This document shows positions 41,997-50,672 of a stretch of DNA of 64,000 bases, one piece after another. Source of the stretch: Microbacterium sp. 3J1 (GTDB lineage Bacteria > Actinomycetota > Actinomycetes > Actinomycetales > Microbacteriaceae); the NCBI RefSeq assembly GCF_001049495.1, contig NZ_CDWI01000014.1:62001-126000 (forward strand), given 5' to 3'. The notes beneath the pieces were generated by a model. It had not been told where the DNA came from. It worked only from the letters and a program-made list of their open reading frames with translations, and did no database searches. Position numbers and translations under genes: made by a program. The first letter of the stretch is position 1. Each line of letters begins with the position of its first letter.

Positions 41997-42418
41997 GCCG
42001 CGCTCCCCTCTCCCCGCGCACTGCGGGCGACGGCGATCTCGTCCAGAGCCACCTGCTCGGCGGCGAGCTCCGCCGTCGCCGTGTCGAGGCGGTGGGTGTT
42101 CTCCAGACGCTCGAGTCCCTTGAGCTCGCGGCGGGCATCGACGTGTGCCGACTTCGCCACCGACTCGGAGTCCCGGGTCAGCTCGGCCAGGGCCTGCAGG
42201 TCACCGAGGGCGCTGCGTCCGGCAGCGCGCGCTGCCGCCATCGCCATCAGCGTGTGCCCGTCTCGGATGACGGGGCTGAGTTCCGACAGGCTCGCGACGG
42301 CGTTGCGCGTCGCAGCCTCGGCCTGGGCCCGCTCGGCGCTCGCATGAGCGAGCTGCTCCGCTGCGACCCGTTCTTGAGCGCCGCGCACGCGCAGCAGACC
42401 AGCCAGGGGAAAGGTCAT
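41993..42418 (-). CDS. fliJ: FliJ-like flagellar export chaperone
   Basis: 141 residues, ATG 42418 overlapping the fliI stop. MTFPLAGLLRVRGAQERVAAEQLAHA is a FliJ-type start, followed by two long antiparallel helices ending in EQVALDEIAVARSARG. FliJ links the FliI ring to FlhA, like the gamma subunit of F1. Confidence 0.85.
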   Translation of the reverse strand: MTFPLAGLLRVRGAQERVAAEQLAHASAERAQAEAATRNAVASLSELSPVIRDGHTLMAMAAARAAGRSALGDLQALAELTRDSESVAKSAHVDARRELKGLERLENTHRLDTATAELAAEQVALDEIAVARSARGEGSAA

Positions 42419-43812
42419 GAGGTGAGTCCTCCGAATTCGCGGGAGAGTGCAGCGAGCTGCTGCCAGGATTCGATCGGCGATGCGAGCTCGTCCATGGGCT
42501 GGGTGAGGAATCGGCTGATCGCCGCGTCGTGGGCGACGGCCGCATCCACCAGCGGATTCGCGCCCGGGCGATACGCGCCGATGTCGATGAGGTCGTTCGC
42601 GCTGCGTCTGGCCGCGAGCACGCTGCGCAGCGTGACGGCGTCCTTGCGCTGCTCCGGCGTGGTGACCTTCGAGACCACGCGGGACACCGACCCGAGGACG
42701 TCGACCGCGGGGAAATGGCCGCGCACCGCGAGCGCCCGATCGAGCACGACGTGGCCGTCGAGGATGCCTCGCGCCGCGTCGGCGATGGGCTCGTTGTGAT
42801 CGTCGCCGTCCACCAGCACGGTGTACAGGCCGGTGATGGATCCGGCGGTGCCCGTGCCCGCCCGTTCGAGCAGGCGCGCCAGCACCGAGAACGTGGAGGG
42901 CGGATACCCCCGGGTCGCGGGCGGCTCGCCCGCACTCAGGCCGATCTCGCGCTGCGCCATGGCGACGCGGGTCAACGAGTCCATCATCAGCATGACGTCG
43001 AGCCCGTCGTCTCGGAACTGCTCGGCGATGCGGGTGGCGACGAACGCCGAGCGCAGGCGGGCCATGGCCGGCTGGTCGGAGGTGGCGACCACGACGACCG
43101 AGCGGGCGAGTCCGTCCGGTCCCAGGTCGTCCTCGAGGAACTCGCGCACCTCGCGTCCGCGTTCGCCCACCAGGGCGATCACCGTCACGTCGGCCGTGGA
43201 TCCACGGGCGATCATCGACATGAGCGACGACTTGCCGACACCCGAGCCGGCGAACAGGCCGAGCCTCTGACCGACGCCCAGCGGCGTCATCGTGTCGAGC
43301 ACGCGGACGCCGGAGCCGAGCTGCCGGTCGATCCGCCGCCGGTTCATGATGCTCGGCGCGTCGTTGTCGAGGGGCACGTATGCCGCGCCGCGGTCTATCG
43401 GTCCCCTGCCGTCGATCGGCCGCCCCAGGCCGTCGAGGACCCGCCCGAGAAGCGCGGCTCCCGTCGGGACCTGCAGCGGTGCGCCGGCATGACGCACGCG
43501 GGCCCGCGCGTGGATGCCGTCGAGCGGCCCCAGAGGCATGCACCGTGCCGAGGATCCGTCCACGGCGACGATCTCGGCGTCGACCGGTCGCCCGTCCGCC
43601 GCGTCGATGCGCACCCGATCGCCCACCGCTCCGTCGATGCCCCGCACCTCGACGCCGAGCCCGCGCACGGCGCGCACGGTGCCGGAGCGCTCGGGGCGGG
43701 CAGCGTGCAGTGCTCGCCCCCAGGCTGCGGTCGTCGGAGAGACCGGGTCAGCCTGAACCGGAGCGGCCGTGGCGGCGAAGGTCGAGCGCGGAAAGGTCGA
43801 GCGCGCAGTCAT
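42415..43812 (-). CDS. fliI: Flagellum-specific ATPase FliI
   Basis: 465 residues. F1-beta-like ATPase with the P-loop LGLFAGSGVGKSSLMSMIARGS near residue 180, then VIALVGERGREVREFLEDDLG, MLMMDSLTRVAMAQREIGLSAGEPP and GSITGLYTVLVDGDDHNEPIAD. The specificity segment GAYRPGANPLVDAAVAHD matches type III ATPases. It energises substrate unfolding for export. Overlaps fliH and fliJ by 4 bases. Confidence 0.97.
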   Translation of the reverse strand: MTARSTFPRSTFAATAAPVQADPVSPTTAAWGRALHAARPERSGTVRAVRGLGVEVRGIDGAVGDRVRIDAADGRPVDAEIVAVDGSSARCMPLGPLDGIHARARVRHAGAPLQVPTGAALLGRVLDGLGRPIDGRGPIDRGAAYVPLDNDAPSIMNRRRIDRQLGSGVRVLDTMTPLGVGQRLGLFAGSGVGKSSLMSMIARGSTADVTVIALVGERGREVREFLEDDLGPDGLARSVVVVATSDQPAMARLRSAFVATRIAEQFRDDGLDVMLMMDSLTRVAMAQREIGLSAGEPPATRGYPPSTFSVLARLLERAGTGTAGSITGLYTVLVDGDDHNEPIADAARGILDGHVVLDRALAVRGHFPAVDVLGSVSRVVSKVTTPEQRKDAVTLRSVLAARRSANDLIDIGAYRPGANPLVDAAVAHDAAISRFLTQPMDELASPIESWQQLAALSREFGGLTS

Positions 43813-44447
43813 GAGGCCACCGGGGCCGTGTCGTCGTCGGCGTGCAGCGCGGCGGATGCTCGCGCGAGAGCCTGGGCGATGCGCGTGTCCACGGCGCCGT
43901 CCTCGATCTCGATCAGCGCCCCGCCGGCATCCACGGCGGGCGACCCGCTCAGCTCCACGCCTCGAAGCAGGGGCTGCGTTCCCGGGTCGGCCGCGAGCGT
44001 CGCCGCATCCCGCTCGCTGAAGGTCACCCGCGTCCAGCGGTCGACGGGCATCTCGGCGAGAGCGCGATGCACGGCGTGTCCGGCCGAGCGGGCCGGATCC
44101 GACAGCTCCGCGCCGAGGATGGCGGTGGCGAGTTCGAGTGCCAGGCCTTCGATGCGGTCGGCTGTCAGCGCTGCCAGTTCGCCCACGCGCTCCTCGAGCA
44201 GCGAGTGCGCCTTCTGCAGGGCGCTGAGAACAGATCCGCGCTGGTGCAGATAGCCGTCGATGAGCTGCTGCATCCGCGCCTGCTCCGCGGCCTGCTCCTC
44301 CGCTGCCTGCTCGAGCGCGATCCGTCGGCCCTCGGCGAAGCCGTCGGCGTACCCCCGTGACCGTGCGCGCTCCGTCTCCCCGCGCACGTCGACCGGCTCG
44401 TCGCCCACGCGGGGTACGACGAGCGGCAAAAAGGCGGATTCGGACAC
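43809..44447 (-). CDS. fliH: FliH-like flagellar export regulator
   Basis: 212 residues from GTG 44447 (GGGG eight bases before). SRGYADGFAEGRRIALEQAAEEQAAEQARM is the FliH glycine-repeat/coiled-coil start, followed by a long helix and a V-ATPase E-like end (GHAVHRALAEMPVDRWTRVTFSERDAATLA, VDAGGALIEIEDGAVDTRIAQAL). It binds FliI. First gene after the promoter at 44521-44550. Confidence 0.88.
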   Translation of the reverse strand: MSESAFLPLVVPRVGDEPVDVRGETERARSRGYADGFAEGRRIALEQAAEEQAAEQARMQQLIDGYLHQRGSVLSALQKAHSLLEERVGELAALTADRIEGLALELATAILGAELSDPARSAGHAVHRALAEMPVDRWTRVTFSERDAATLAADPGTQPLLRGVELSGSPAVDAGGALIEIEDGAVDTRIAQALARASAALHADDDTAPVAS

Positions 44448-44474
44448 GGAGGGCACCCCGGCGGTAGATGGCGT

Positions 44475-44512
44475 GGCCTGTCCGTGGCCCGAAGGGCGAG
44501 CGATCCGTGCTC
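44475..44512 (-). promoter_or_regulatory. Tandem CsrA-like hairpins in the fliH leader
   Basis: Hairpin 1 (44498-44512): GAGC-ACGGAUC-GCUC. Hairpin 2 (44475-44489): GGCC-ACGGACA-GGCC. Both loops present GGA. Same order as in the fliP and flgB leaders, about 28 bases before the GTG start. Confidence 0.65.
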
Positions 44513-44520
44513 CCTCTCGA

Positions 44521-44550
44521 CTATCGCGACGCGGGGGCGGGTGTGTAACC
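44521..44550 (-). promoter_or_regulatory. Flagellar-sigma-type promoter of the fliH operon
   Basis: GGTTAC-N16-CGCGATAG on the minus strand, between the fliG stop and the fliH start. Confidence 0.75.
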
Positions 44551-44581
44551 ACGATCGCCCCGGCACCGCCAGGCACGGGGA

Positions 44582-45664
44582 TCACTCGATGAGCTCGTCC
44601 TCGTCCTCACGGGAGATCGTGATCTCCTCGGCGGCCTCGAGCTCGCGGATGATGCGGACGACCTCCGCACGCGCCTCGTCGACCTGGCGCATGCGCACGG
44701 GCCCGAGCACCTTGGTCTCCTCGGCGAGGTTCTCCTGGTTGCGCTCGGTCATGTTGGTCTTCACCTTGTCGGCGATCTGCTCGTCCGCCCCCTTGAGGGC
44801 GAGCGCGAGCATCCGCAGGTCGATGCCCCGGAGCACACGCTGCGCGTCCCTGTCCTCGAGCCGTGCGATGTCGGCGAACGTCACCATGCGGCTGCGGATG
44901 TCCTCCGCGAGGGCGAGGTCGCGGCCCTCCAGCGACGCCAGCAGTGACTTCTCGAGGGCGGTGTCCGAGCGGTTGATGATCTCGACGAGCGGCTGCACCC
45001 CGCCGATCGACTCGTGGTTGTCGCGCATCGCGAAGATGCCCGTGCGGGAACGGAGCGACTCGGCGACGATCGAGATCGCCTCCTGCGTCGCGGTCCCCAT
45101 GGTGGCGATGGCCTGCGCGACGTCGGTGCGCAGCGGATCCTGCAGCGCCGCGAGCACCGCGGCGGCTCGATCCGCACGCAGATTCGCGAGCACGACGGCG
45201 ACCGTCGTGGGCAGCTCGCCTTCGATGATGGTGGCGAGCTGAGCCGGGTCGGCGGCGTTGAGGAAGTCGAACGAGACGGCGCCCTGCGACATGACGCGAC
45301 CGACGATGCCGACCGCCTTCTCTCGGCCGAACGCTGTCTCCAGCAGTCCCGTCGCCAGCTCCTGACCGCCGCGAGACGGCACGGAGCCCCCGTTCGCGAT
45401 GCGGCGGAACTCGGTGAGGGCGCGGGCCGTCGAGGCGACATCGACTCCGCCGAGCTGGGTCAGCTCTGCGGCGAGCATCTCGGAGCGCTCTTCGCCCAGA
45501 TGACGCAGGACCTCCGCGCCGGCCGCGCGGTCCATGTTCATCAGCACGATCGCCGCCTTGCGCAGACCGCTCATGGCCTGAGGCACGACGACCTGCTCCG
45601 TCTCGAGCGTCGACACCTCCACCGTGTCGGCCTGCGCGTCGAGCATCTCCGTCAGCATGCTCAT
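44582..45664 (-). CDS. fliG: Flagellar motor switch protein FliG
   Basis: 360 residues, overlapping the fliF stop by 4 bases. LRKAAIVLMNMDRAAGAEVLRHLGEERSEMLAAELTQLG opens the family. The torque-generating C-terminal domain at ~260-340 has VTFADIARLEDRDAQRVLRGID, MLALALKGADEQIADKVKTNMTERNQENLAEE. It connects the MS-ring to FliM and meets MotA. Confidence 0.97.
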   Translation of the reverse strand: MSMLTEMLDAQADTVEVSTLETEQVVVPQAMSGLRKAAIVLMNMDRAAGAEVLRHLGEERSEMLAAELTQLGGVDVASTARALTEFRRIANGGSVPSRGGQELATGLLETAFGREKAVGIVGRVMSQGAVSFDFLNAADPAQLATIIEGELPTTVAVVLANLRADRAAAVLAALQDPLRTDVAQAIATMGTATQEAISIVAESLRSRTGIFAMRDNHESIGGVQPLVEIINRSDTALEKSLLASLEGRDLALAEDIRSRMVTFADIARLEDRDAQRVLRGIDLRMLALALKGADEQIADKVKTNMTERNQENLAEETKVLGPVRMRQVDEARAEVVRIIRELEAAEEITISREDEDELIE

Positions 45665-47301
45665 ACCCTTGCCTCATCCATCAGTTCGGCGAGTGCCGTG
45701 GCGGTGGCCTCGGGCTCGCGCTTGGCCAGGTCGTCGATCTCGCGGCGACGGCGCTCGACGAGCACCTTGTCGGGCTCGGGCTCGTCGTCGAGGTCGACCG
45801 CCGCCGAGGGAAGGAGCTTGGTCGGTGCCGTGAGGGGGATCGCGTCGGCGTCCTTCAGGCCCCGCAGCGACTTGAGCTTCTGCTCCTCGTTCTCGGTCAC
45901 GGTGGCGAAGTACTCGATGGGGCCGTCGTCGGTGTACAGCACCCGGCGCTTCATCTTGCGCCGCACCGCGAGGAAGACGACGAGGATGATCACCGCGAGC
46001 AGGATGGATCCGCCGATGATGGCCGACCGCAGCAGCTCCTGCTGGAACTGCTGCTCGCGCTCGGCCTCGGCGGCCTGCAGAGCCGTCTGGGCTGCCGTGG
46101 CCCCGGTCTCGCTGAACTCCACGAACTCCACGGCGATCGCATCGCCGCGTTCGACGTCGATTCCTGCCGCGGACGCGACGAGAGCCTCGATCTGCCCCGC
46201 GGTGACGCCCGTGACCGCGCCCCGGTTCAGGGCGATGCTCACCGTCTGCCTGGTCACCTCGCCGGCCGGGGTGATGGTCTTCTCGGTCGACTTGTTGACG
46301 GCGTTGTTGCGCGAGGTCTCCTCGAACTCGTATGCGCCGTCGCCGTCGCCGCCGTTCGGCACGGCGATGTTGTCGGGGCCCAGCACTCCGGTGCCGTTCG
46401 CCTGTCCTCCGGTGTACGTCTCGGTCTTCGTCTGCTCCGAGGCGCTGAGCTCCCCCTCAGGGGCGGTGTACGTCTCGTCCATGCGCTCCGACGTCGAGTT
46501 CGCGACGTCGGCCGAGACCGTCACCGTCGCGTTGCCCGGTCCCACGATGGTCTCCAGCATCGCGCTGACAGACGCCGCGACCTTCGCCTCGTGCTCGGTG
46601 GCCTGCTTCGACGAGGTGCCGGTGAGGCCCGTGCCGACCGCCGACAGCACGGTGCCGTTCTGATCCGTGACCGCGACGTCCTCGGGCGTCATGCCCGGCA
46701 CGGCCGCGCTCGTGAGATGCACGATGGCCTCGATCTTCTCGTCGCCGAGCGTCGAACCGTTCCGCGTCTTCACGAACACGGATGCCGTCGGGCTCTGCTG
46801 CTCGGAGACGAACACGCTCTCCTCGGGGATCGCGAGCTGCACGGACGCCGTGGAGATGCCCTCCATGGCGCCGATGGTGCTCGCGAGCTCGCCCTCGATC
46901 GCACGCTTGTAGGTGACGGACTGCTGGAACTCGCTCGCCGTGACGCCCATCTGGTCGAGCAGGGTGTATCCCTCGCTCGTGTCGCCGGGAAGACCGGCGG
47001 ATGCTGCGGCGAGCCGCTGCGCGTACACCTGGTCGTCGGGGACGAGGATCGTCGCTCCGCCTTCGGCGAGCTCGTAGGAGACGCCGGCGGACTTGAGCTG
47101 CTCGACCACGGCCGAGGCGTCGCCGGCGCTGAGCCCGGTGAACAGCGGACTCATCTGCGGGCGGGTGAGCCAGGCGCCGAGGGCGATGGCCCCCATCACG
47201 AGCAGGGCGACGCCGATGATGGCGATCGTGCGCTGCGCGAGGGAGAATCCGGAGACGACCGTCTTCGCGCGGTCGTAGTAGGTCGTGAGCATCTTGGGCA
47301 T
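45661..47301 (-). CDS. fliF: Flagellar MS-ring protein FliF
   Basis: 546 residues. Two membrane segments (IAIIGVALLVMGAIALGAWL near residue 30; AIIGGSILLAVIILVVFLAV near 435) bracket the periplasmic ring-building domains: SPLFTGLSAGDASAVVEQLKSAGVSYEL, ITYKRAIEGEL-type, and VFVKTRNGSTLGDEKIEAIVHLTSAAVPGMTPEDV. The C-terminal tail binds FliG. Confidence 0.97.
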   Translation of the reverse strand: MPKMLTTYYDRAKTVVSGFSLAQRTIAIIGVALLVMGAIALGAWLTRPQMSPLFTGLSAGDASAVVEQLKSAGVSYELAEGGATILVPDDQVYAQRLAAASAGLPGDTSEGYTLLDQMGVTASEFQQSVTYKRAIEGELASTIGAMEGISTASVQLAIPEESVFVSEQQSPTASVFVKTRNGSTLGDEKIEAIVHLTSAAVPGMTPEDVAVTDQNGTVLSAVGTGLTGTSSKQATEHEAKVAASVSAMLETIVGPGNATVTVSADVANSTSERMDETYTAPEGELSASEQTKTETYTGGQANGTGVLGPDNIAVPNGGDGDGAYEFEETSRNNAVNKSTEKTITPAGEVTRQTVSIALNRGAVTGVTAGQIEALVASAAGIDVERGDAIAVEFVEFSETGATAAQTALQAAEAEREQQFQQELLRSAIIGGSILLAVIILVVFLAVRRKMKRRVLYTDDGPIEYFATVTENEEQKLKSLRGLKDADAIPLTAPTKLLPSAAVDLDDEPEPDKVLVERRRREIDDLAKREPEATATALAELMDEARV

Positions 47302-47304
47302 GGC

Positions 47305-47625
47305 TCAGGCCTGCATCCTCATGATGTCGTTGAACGCGGCGACGCTGCGATCGCGCACCGCGACGACGAGGTCGAGAGTGACCGACGCCCGGGTCGACGC
47401 GATCATCGCCTGGTGGATGTCCTGCAGGTCTCCGGTGACGGCCTGGACGGCGAGCTCGTTCGACGTCGCCTGCAGCTGCTGCAGGTTCTCCATCGCTCCC
47501 GTGAGCGAGGTGGCGAATGCGCCGGCCGACTCCGGGTTCCGGGGTGCTTCGGGTCCGCTCTCGAAGCTGAGGGACGAGAGCGGGGTGACGCCCGTGGCAG
47601 CGACCGCGTCGATGGGCGTGCTCAT
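47305..47625 (-). CDS. fliE: Flagellar hook-basal body protein FliE
   Basis: 106 residues, ATG 47625 meeting the flgC stop. The C-terminal half has GDLQDIHQAMIASTRASVTLDLVVAVRDRSVAAFNDIMRMQ, the FliE signature. It joins the MS-ring to the rod. Upstream of fliF by 3 bases. Confidence 0.95.
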   Translation of the reverse strand: MSTPIDAVAATGVTPLSSLSFESGPEAPRNPESAGAFATSLTGAMENLQQLQATSNELAVQAVTGDLQDIHQAMIASTRASVTLDLVVAVRDRSVAAFNDIMRMQA

Positions 47626-48017
47626 CAGTTGCGTCCGATCTGCAGTGCCGCCTCGTAGGTGGTCTTGGCGCGGTCGACCACGGCCGCGTTGGCCTCGTAG
47701 CCGCGCTGGGCGACGATGAGCATGCTCATCTGGTCGCCGAGCTCGATGTTCGGGTACTGCACGTACCCGTCTTCGTCGGCGTACGGGTGCTCCGGGTCGT
47801 AGACGAGTTTCGCCGGGGCCTCCGACTCCTCGACACCGGCGACATAGACGCCGGGGCTGTCGGTGCCGGCCTGCACGGTGACGAGCTTCTCGCGGAAGGC
47901 GTCCTCCCCCGCGGGGGTCGCGGTGTTGACGTTGGCGATGTTGTCGCTGAGGGCGTCGAGCCACTTGCGGTGTGCGGTGAGGCCCGTCCCGGCGATGCCG
48001 ATGGCGTCGAAGGTCAT
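47625..48017 (-). CDS. flgC: Flagellar rod protein FlgC
   Basis: 130 residues, ATG 48017 overlapping the flgB stop. IAGTGLTAHRKWLDALSDNIANVNT and the C-terminal VQYPNIELGDQMSMLIVAQRGYEANAAVVDRAKTTYEAAL match FlgC, including the DGYV-x-P-NI segment. Proximal rod subunit. Confidence 0.95.
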   Translation of the reverse strand: MTFDAIGIAGTGLTAHRKWLDALSDNIANVNTATPAGEDAFREKLVTVQAGTDSPGVYVAGVEESEAPAKLVYDPEHPYADEDGYVQYPNIELGDQMSMLIVAQRGYEANAAVVDRAKTTYEAALQIGRN

Positions 48018-48361
48018 GCGGACGCCTGCCCGATGGCCTTGGTGATCGACGCCGCCTGTCCGCCCACGGCCTGGCTGGCGAACTGGAATCGCAGCACCGT
48101 GTCGATGTTCGAGAGGGTCTCCGTGTCGAGGTTCACGTTGTTGCCGTTGAGACGCGTCGGTTCGAGCGAGCGCTCCACGGTGGGCGCGACCGATCCGGTG
48201 CCGTTCGCGACGGCCGAGCGCAGCTCGTCCTCGAACTGCACCCGCTTGGCGTGGTAGTCGGGAGTGTTGACGTTCGCGATGTTCTCGGCGATCGAGCGCT
48301 GGCGCAGAGCCAGGCCGTCGAGGGCGCTGATCAGCGCGGAGGAGGTGACGGATTCGAGCAC
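48014..48361 (-). CDS. flgB: Flagellar rod protein FlgB
   Basis: 115 residues from GTG 48361 with CGGAG upstream. ALDGLALRQRSIAENIANVNTPDYHAKRVQFEDELRS is the FlgB opening; NVNLDTETLSNIDTVLRFQFASQAVGG the closing. First gene of the flgB-flgC-fliE-fliF-fliG operon. Confidence 0.95.
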   Translation of the reverse strand: MLESVTSSALISALDGLALRQRSIAENIANVNTPDYHAKRVQFEDELRSAVANGTGSVAPTVERSLEPTRLNGNNVNLDTETLSNIDTVLRFQFASQAVGGQAASITKAIGQASA

Positions 48362-48387
48362 GGGGGCACTCCGGACGTTGGTGGAGA

Positions 48388-48424
48388 GGCCGATCCCTGG
48401 CCAATCGTCGAGCGATCCGTGCTC
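48388..48424 (-). promoter_or_regulatory. Tandem CsrA-like hairpins in the flgB leader
   Basis: Hairpin 1 (48410-48424): GAGC-ACGGAUC-GCUC, identical to that of fliH. Hairpin 2 (48388-48402): GGCC-AGGGAUC-GGCC. GGA is in both loops. Confidence 0.65.
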
Positions 48425-48432
48425 TGTGTGGA

Positions 48433-48462
48433 CTATTGCGACACTGCGGCGGCTTCGTAACC
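48433..48462 (-). promoter_or_regulatory. Flagellar-sigma-type promoter of the flgB operon
   Basis: GGTTAC-N16-CGCAATAG on the minus strand; one base differs from the -10 consensus. Confidence 0.72.
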
Positions 48463-48470
48463 TCGCGGGC

Positions 48471-48749
48471 TCAGCCTTCGACGTCGAGGTACGCGGGCGC
48501 GTCCTGTCGGGGGGTGGGGACCCTCCGCAGCGCCGCGATCTCCCGCGCCACACCGGCGCGCGAGGCGGCGAGCCCGTTGATCATCAGCTGCTGGCGAGCG
48601 CGCACCGACTCGGCGCGGGCGCGCAGCTCGTCGGGAATCGGCCCGGCCGGCGGCTCGAACGGCTGCGGGTCCAGCTGCTCGTCGGCGGCGTCGAGTGCAC
48701 GCTCGAACCGGTCGAGCACGGCGAGCCAGGCGGTGAGGTTGTCCGGCAC
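48471..48749 (-). CDS. FliT-like small flagellar protein (putative)
   Basis: 92 residues, all helical: LTAWLAVLDRFERALDAADEQLD ... ELRARAESVRARQQLMINGLAASRAGVAREIAALRRVP. Position directly after fliS and its helical, charged character suggest a FliT-type export chaperone for FliD. Sequence similarity alone is not enough for a firm name. Confidence 0.65.
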   Translation of the reverse strand: MPDNLTAWLAVLDRFERALDAADEQLDPQPFEPPAGPIPDELRARAESVRARQQLMINGLAASRAGVAREIAALRRVPTPRQDAPAYLDVEG

Positions 48750-48753
48750 GGGA

Positions 48754-49167
48754 TCAGCCGACGGCCGATGCCGAGCGCGCGGTGTCGGCGACGCTCAGCT
48801 CCGCAGCCGCGTGCCAGGCATCCCGCAGCGGTGCGACGAGTTCGCGGCACTCCGCGGTCGCTCCCCTGTCGCGCGAGACGTTCGCGGTGATCAGCCGGCC
48901 GGTGAGGTACACGTAGACGCCACGCAGCTCGTCCGAGCCGTCCCACGCGTCGGTCAGGGAGCCGTTCAGCTCCGACACGATCCACTGCGCGTGGGTGAGG
49001 TGGGTGCCGGCCGCGACCCAGTCCTCTGCATCCTGAGCGGATGCCGCGCGGTCGATGTCGACGAGCAGGCGGTCGTAGAGCAGGGTGAGGAGGCGCTCAG
49101 GCGACGCGGAGGCCACTTGCTGCTCCAGGTACTGCTGCTTGGCCCGGTCGAGAGAGGTGAGTGCCAT
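48754..49167 (-). CDS. fliS: Flagellin export chaperone FliS
   Basis: 137 residues. YLEQQVASASPERLLTLLYDRLLVDIDRA matches the FliS opening, followed by DWVAAGTHLTHAQWIVSELNGSL and LRGVYVYLTGRLITANVSRD. It binds the flagellin C-terminus. Lies between fliD and the FliT-like gene. Confidence 0.95.
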   Translation of the reverse strand: MALTSLDRAKQQYLEQQVASASPERLLTLLYDRLLVDIDRAASAQDAEDWVAAGTHLTHAQWIVSELNGSLTDAWDGSDELRGVYVYLTGRLITANVSRDRGATAECRELVAPLRDAWHAAAELSVADTARSASAVG

Positions 49168-49209
49168 GGGTGCGAGCTCCGATGCGAGGGGTTGTCACGA
49201 GGACGAGGG

Positions 49210-50571
49210 TCAGGATTCCTTGGTCGACAGCCCGGCGAGCTGGCTGGTCAACCAGGACGACTGGGACTCCAGCTTCGACAGCTGGACCTCGAGCTGCGCG
49301 TAGGTGCGCTCGAGGGTGGCGCGACGTTGTTCGAGCCTGACGTCCCACCGCTCGACCTGGACCTTGAGGGTCTTGACCTCTTCCTCCTGGCCGGTGATGC
49401 GCGTGGTCAGGAGGCCTTCGTACTTGTCCGAGTACTGGGTCGTCACGGCCTCCAGCCGGGACGACACCGCCGAGAACAGCTCCTGGGTGGACTCGGGGTC
49501 CTCCGCGAGCGCCGCGGCGAACTTCTCGGCGTCGAACGTTAGGACGCCCTTGTCGCTGATGCTGATGCCGATGGTCGAGGGCGACACGCCGTCGACGGGA
49601 TGCTGTACGGCGTTCGCCAGCGCCCCGCGGAGGGTGCGCACGGTGCTGTCGCCTGTGAAGACGCCGAGTGTCGTGGTCTCGCCGACAGCGCCGACGGTCG
49701 CCTTCGACCCGTTGTCGATGCGCGTGAGCAGGCTTGCAATCTCCTTGACGAATGCCTCGGCCGTTGCCGTCTGCTTCTTCGCGTCACGCGCGACGCTCAC
49801 GGTGACCGGGTCGGCGCCGGCCTTCGTGACCGTGATGTCGATGCCCTGGCCCACGCTGATCGTGTTGCTGGCGCTGGTGAGGGTCTGCTCCGCCGCAGTT
49901 CCGGCGAACAGCCGGATCCGCGCGTCCGCGCCCTGAGCGACGACCGCCGCACCGGGCTGGGCGCCGAGGTCCGTCGAGGTTCCGGCCGCCACGTCGGCGG
50001 CGGTGCCGCGGTGCAGCGTGAATTCGCCGGCCTCGCCGGTCTCGTTGGAGGTCAGCTGGATGCGTGAGAGCGGCTTCCCGTCGGCATCCGAGCCCGCCGG
50101 GACCACGGTCGCGGTGACCCCGGCCTTGGAGTTGTTGATCGCGTTCGCGAGATCCTGCGCTCCGGTGCCCGAAGGGGTGATCTCGACGGGATCGCCGTCG
50201 ACACCCGCGACCGTGAACGTGCCGCCCCATGCGGTCGAACCCGCCGCGGCCGTCACGACCGAGTGCGCCGTCGCCACGGCGTCGATCACGACGCTGGTCG
50301 AGAACGCCATCGCCGTGGATCCGGCGGTGACCGTGACGGTGTCGGACGAGGAGGTCGCGGTGAAGGATGCCAGTGAGGTCGCGGACGCTGCGGTCTTCGC
50401 CTTCGTGACGAGGTCCTGCAGCGAGGTGTTCAGCGACTGAAGATTGGAGATGACCGTGTTCCGGTCGGTGATCTTGTTGGTGATGAGCGTCTTCGGGATC
50501 GCCGAGACGTCCATCAGAGCCTTGATGAGCTCTTCCGTCTTGAGCCCTGATACGAGTCCGTCGAGTTTCAT
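49210..50571 (-). CDS. fliD: Flagellar filament capping protein FliD
   Basis: 453 residues. The N-terminus has VSGLKTEELIKALMDVSAIPKTLITNKI, then FliD_N/FliD_C features: VLTFDAEKFAAALAEDPESTQELF and the final coiled coil EEEVKTLKVQVERWDVRLEQRRATLERTYAQLEVQLSKLESQSSWL. Five copies cap the growing filament. It is downstream of fliC past a hairpin, so transcription may come from read-through. Confidence 0.94.
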   Translation of the reverse strand: MKLDGLVSGLKTEELIKALMDVSAIPKTLITNKITDRNTVISNLQSLNTSLQDLVTKAKTAASATSLASFTATSSSDTVTVTAGSTAMAFSTSVVIDAVATAHSVVTAAAGSTAWGGTFTVAGVDGDPVEITPSGTGAQDLANAINNSKAGVTATVVPAGSDADGKPLSRIQLTSNETGEAGEFTLHRGTAADVAAGTSTDLGAQPGAAVVAQGADARIRLFAGTAAEQTLTSASNTISVGQGIDITVTKAGADPVTVSVARDAKKQTATAEAFVKEIASLLTRIDNGSKATVGAVGETTTLGVFTGDSTVRTLRGALANAVQHPVDGVSPSTIGISISDKGVLTFDAEKFAAALAEDPESTQELFSAVSSRLEAVTTQYSDKYEGLLTTRITGQEEEVKTLKVQVERWDVRLEQRRATLERTYAQLEVQLSKLESQSSWLTSQLAGLSTKES

Positions 50572-50615
50572 CCCGGTCGTCTTCCGTGCGATGCGGTCAA
50601 TGCTTCCTACAGGAA

Positions 50616-50649
50616 GGCGCCCGAACGGAGGTGACTCCGCCCGGGCGCC
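50616..50649 (-). terminator. Hairpin after fliC (attenuator/terminator)
   Basis: Stem built from GGCGCCCGG and CCGGGCGCC-type arms around an inner GGAG/CTCC repeat, between the fliC stop and fliD. No strong T-run follows on the minus strand, so partial read-through into fliD is plausible. Confidence 0.6.
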
Positions 50650-50672
50650 CTGTGCGCCTCAGGCGCAGCGGC

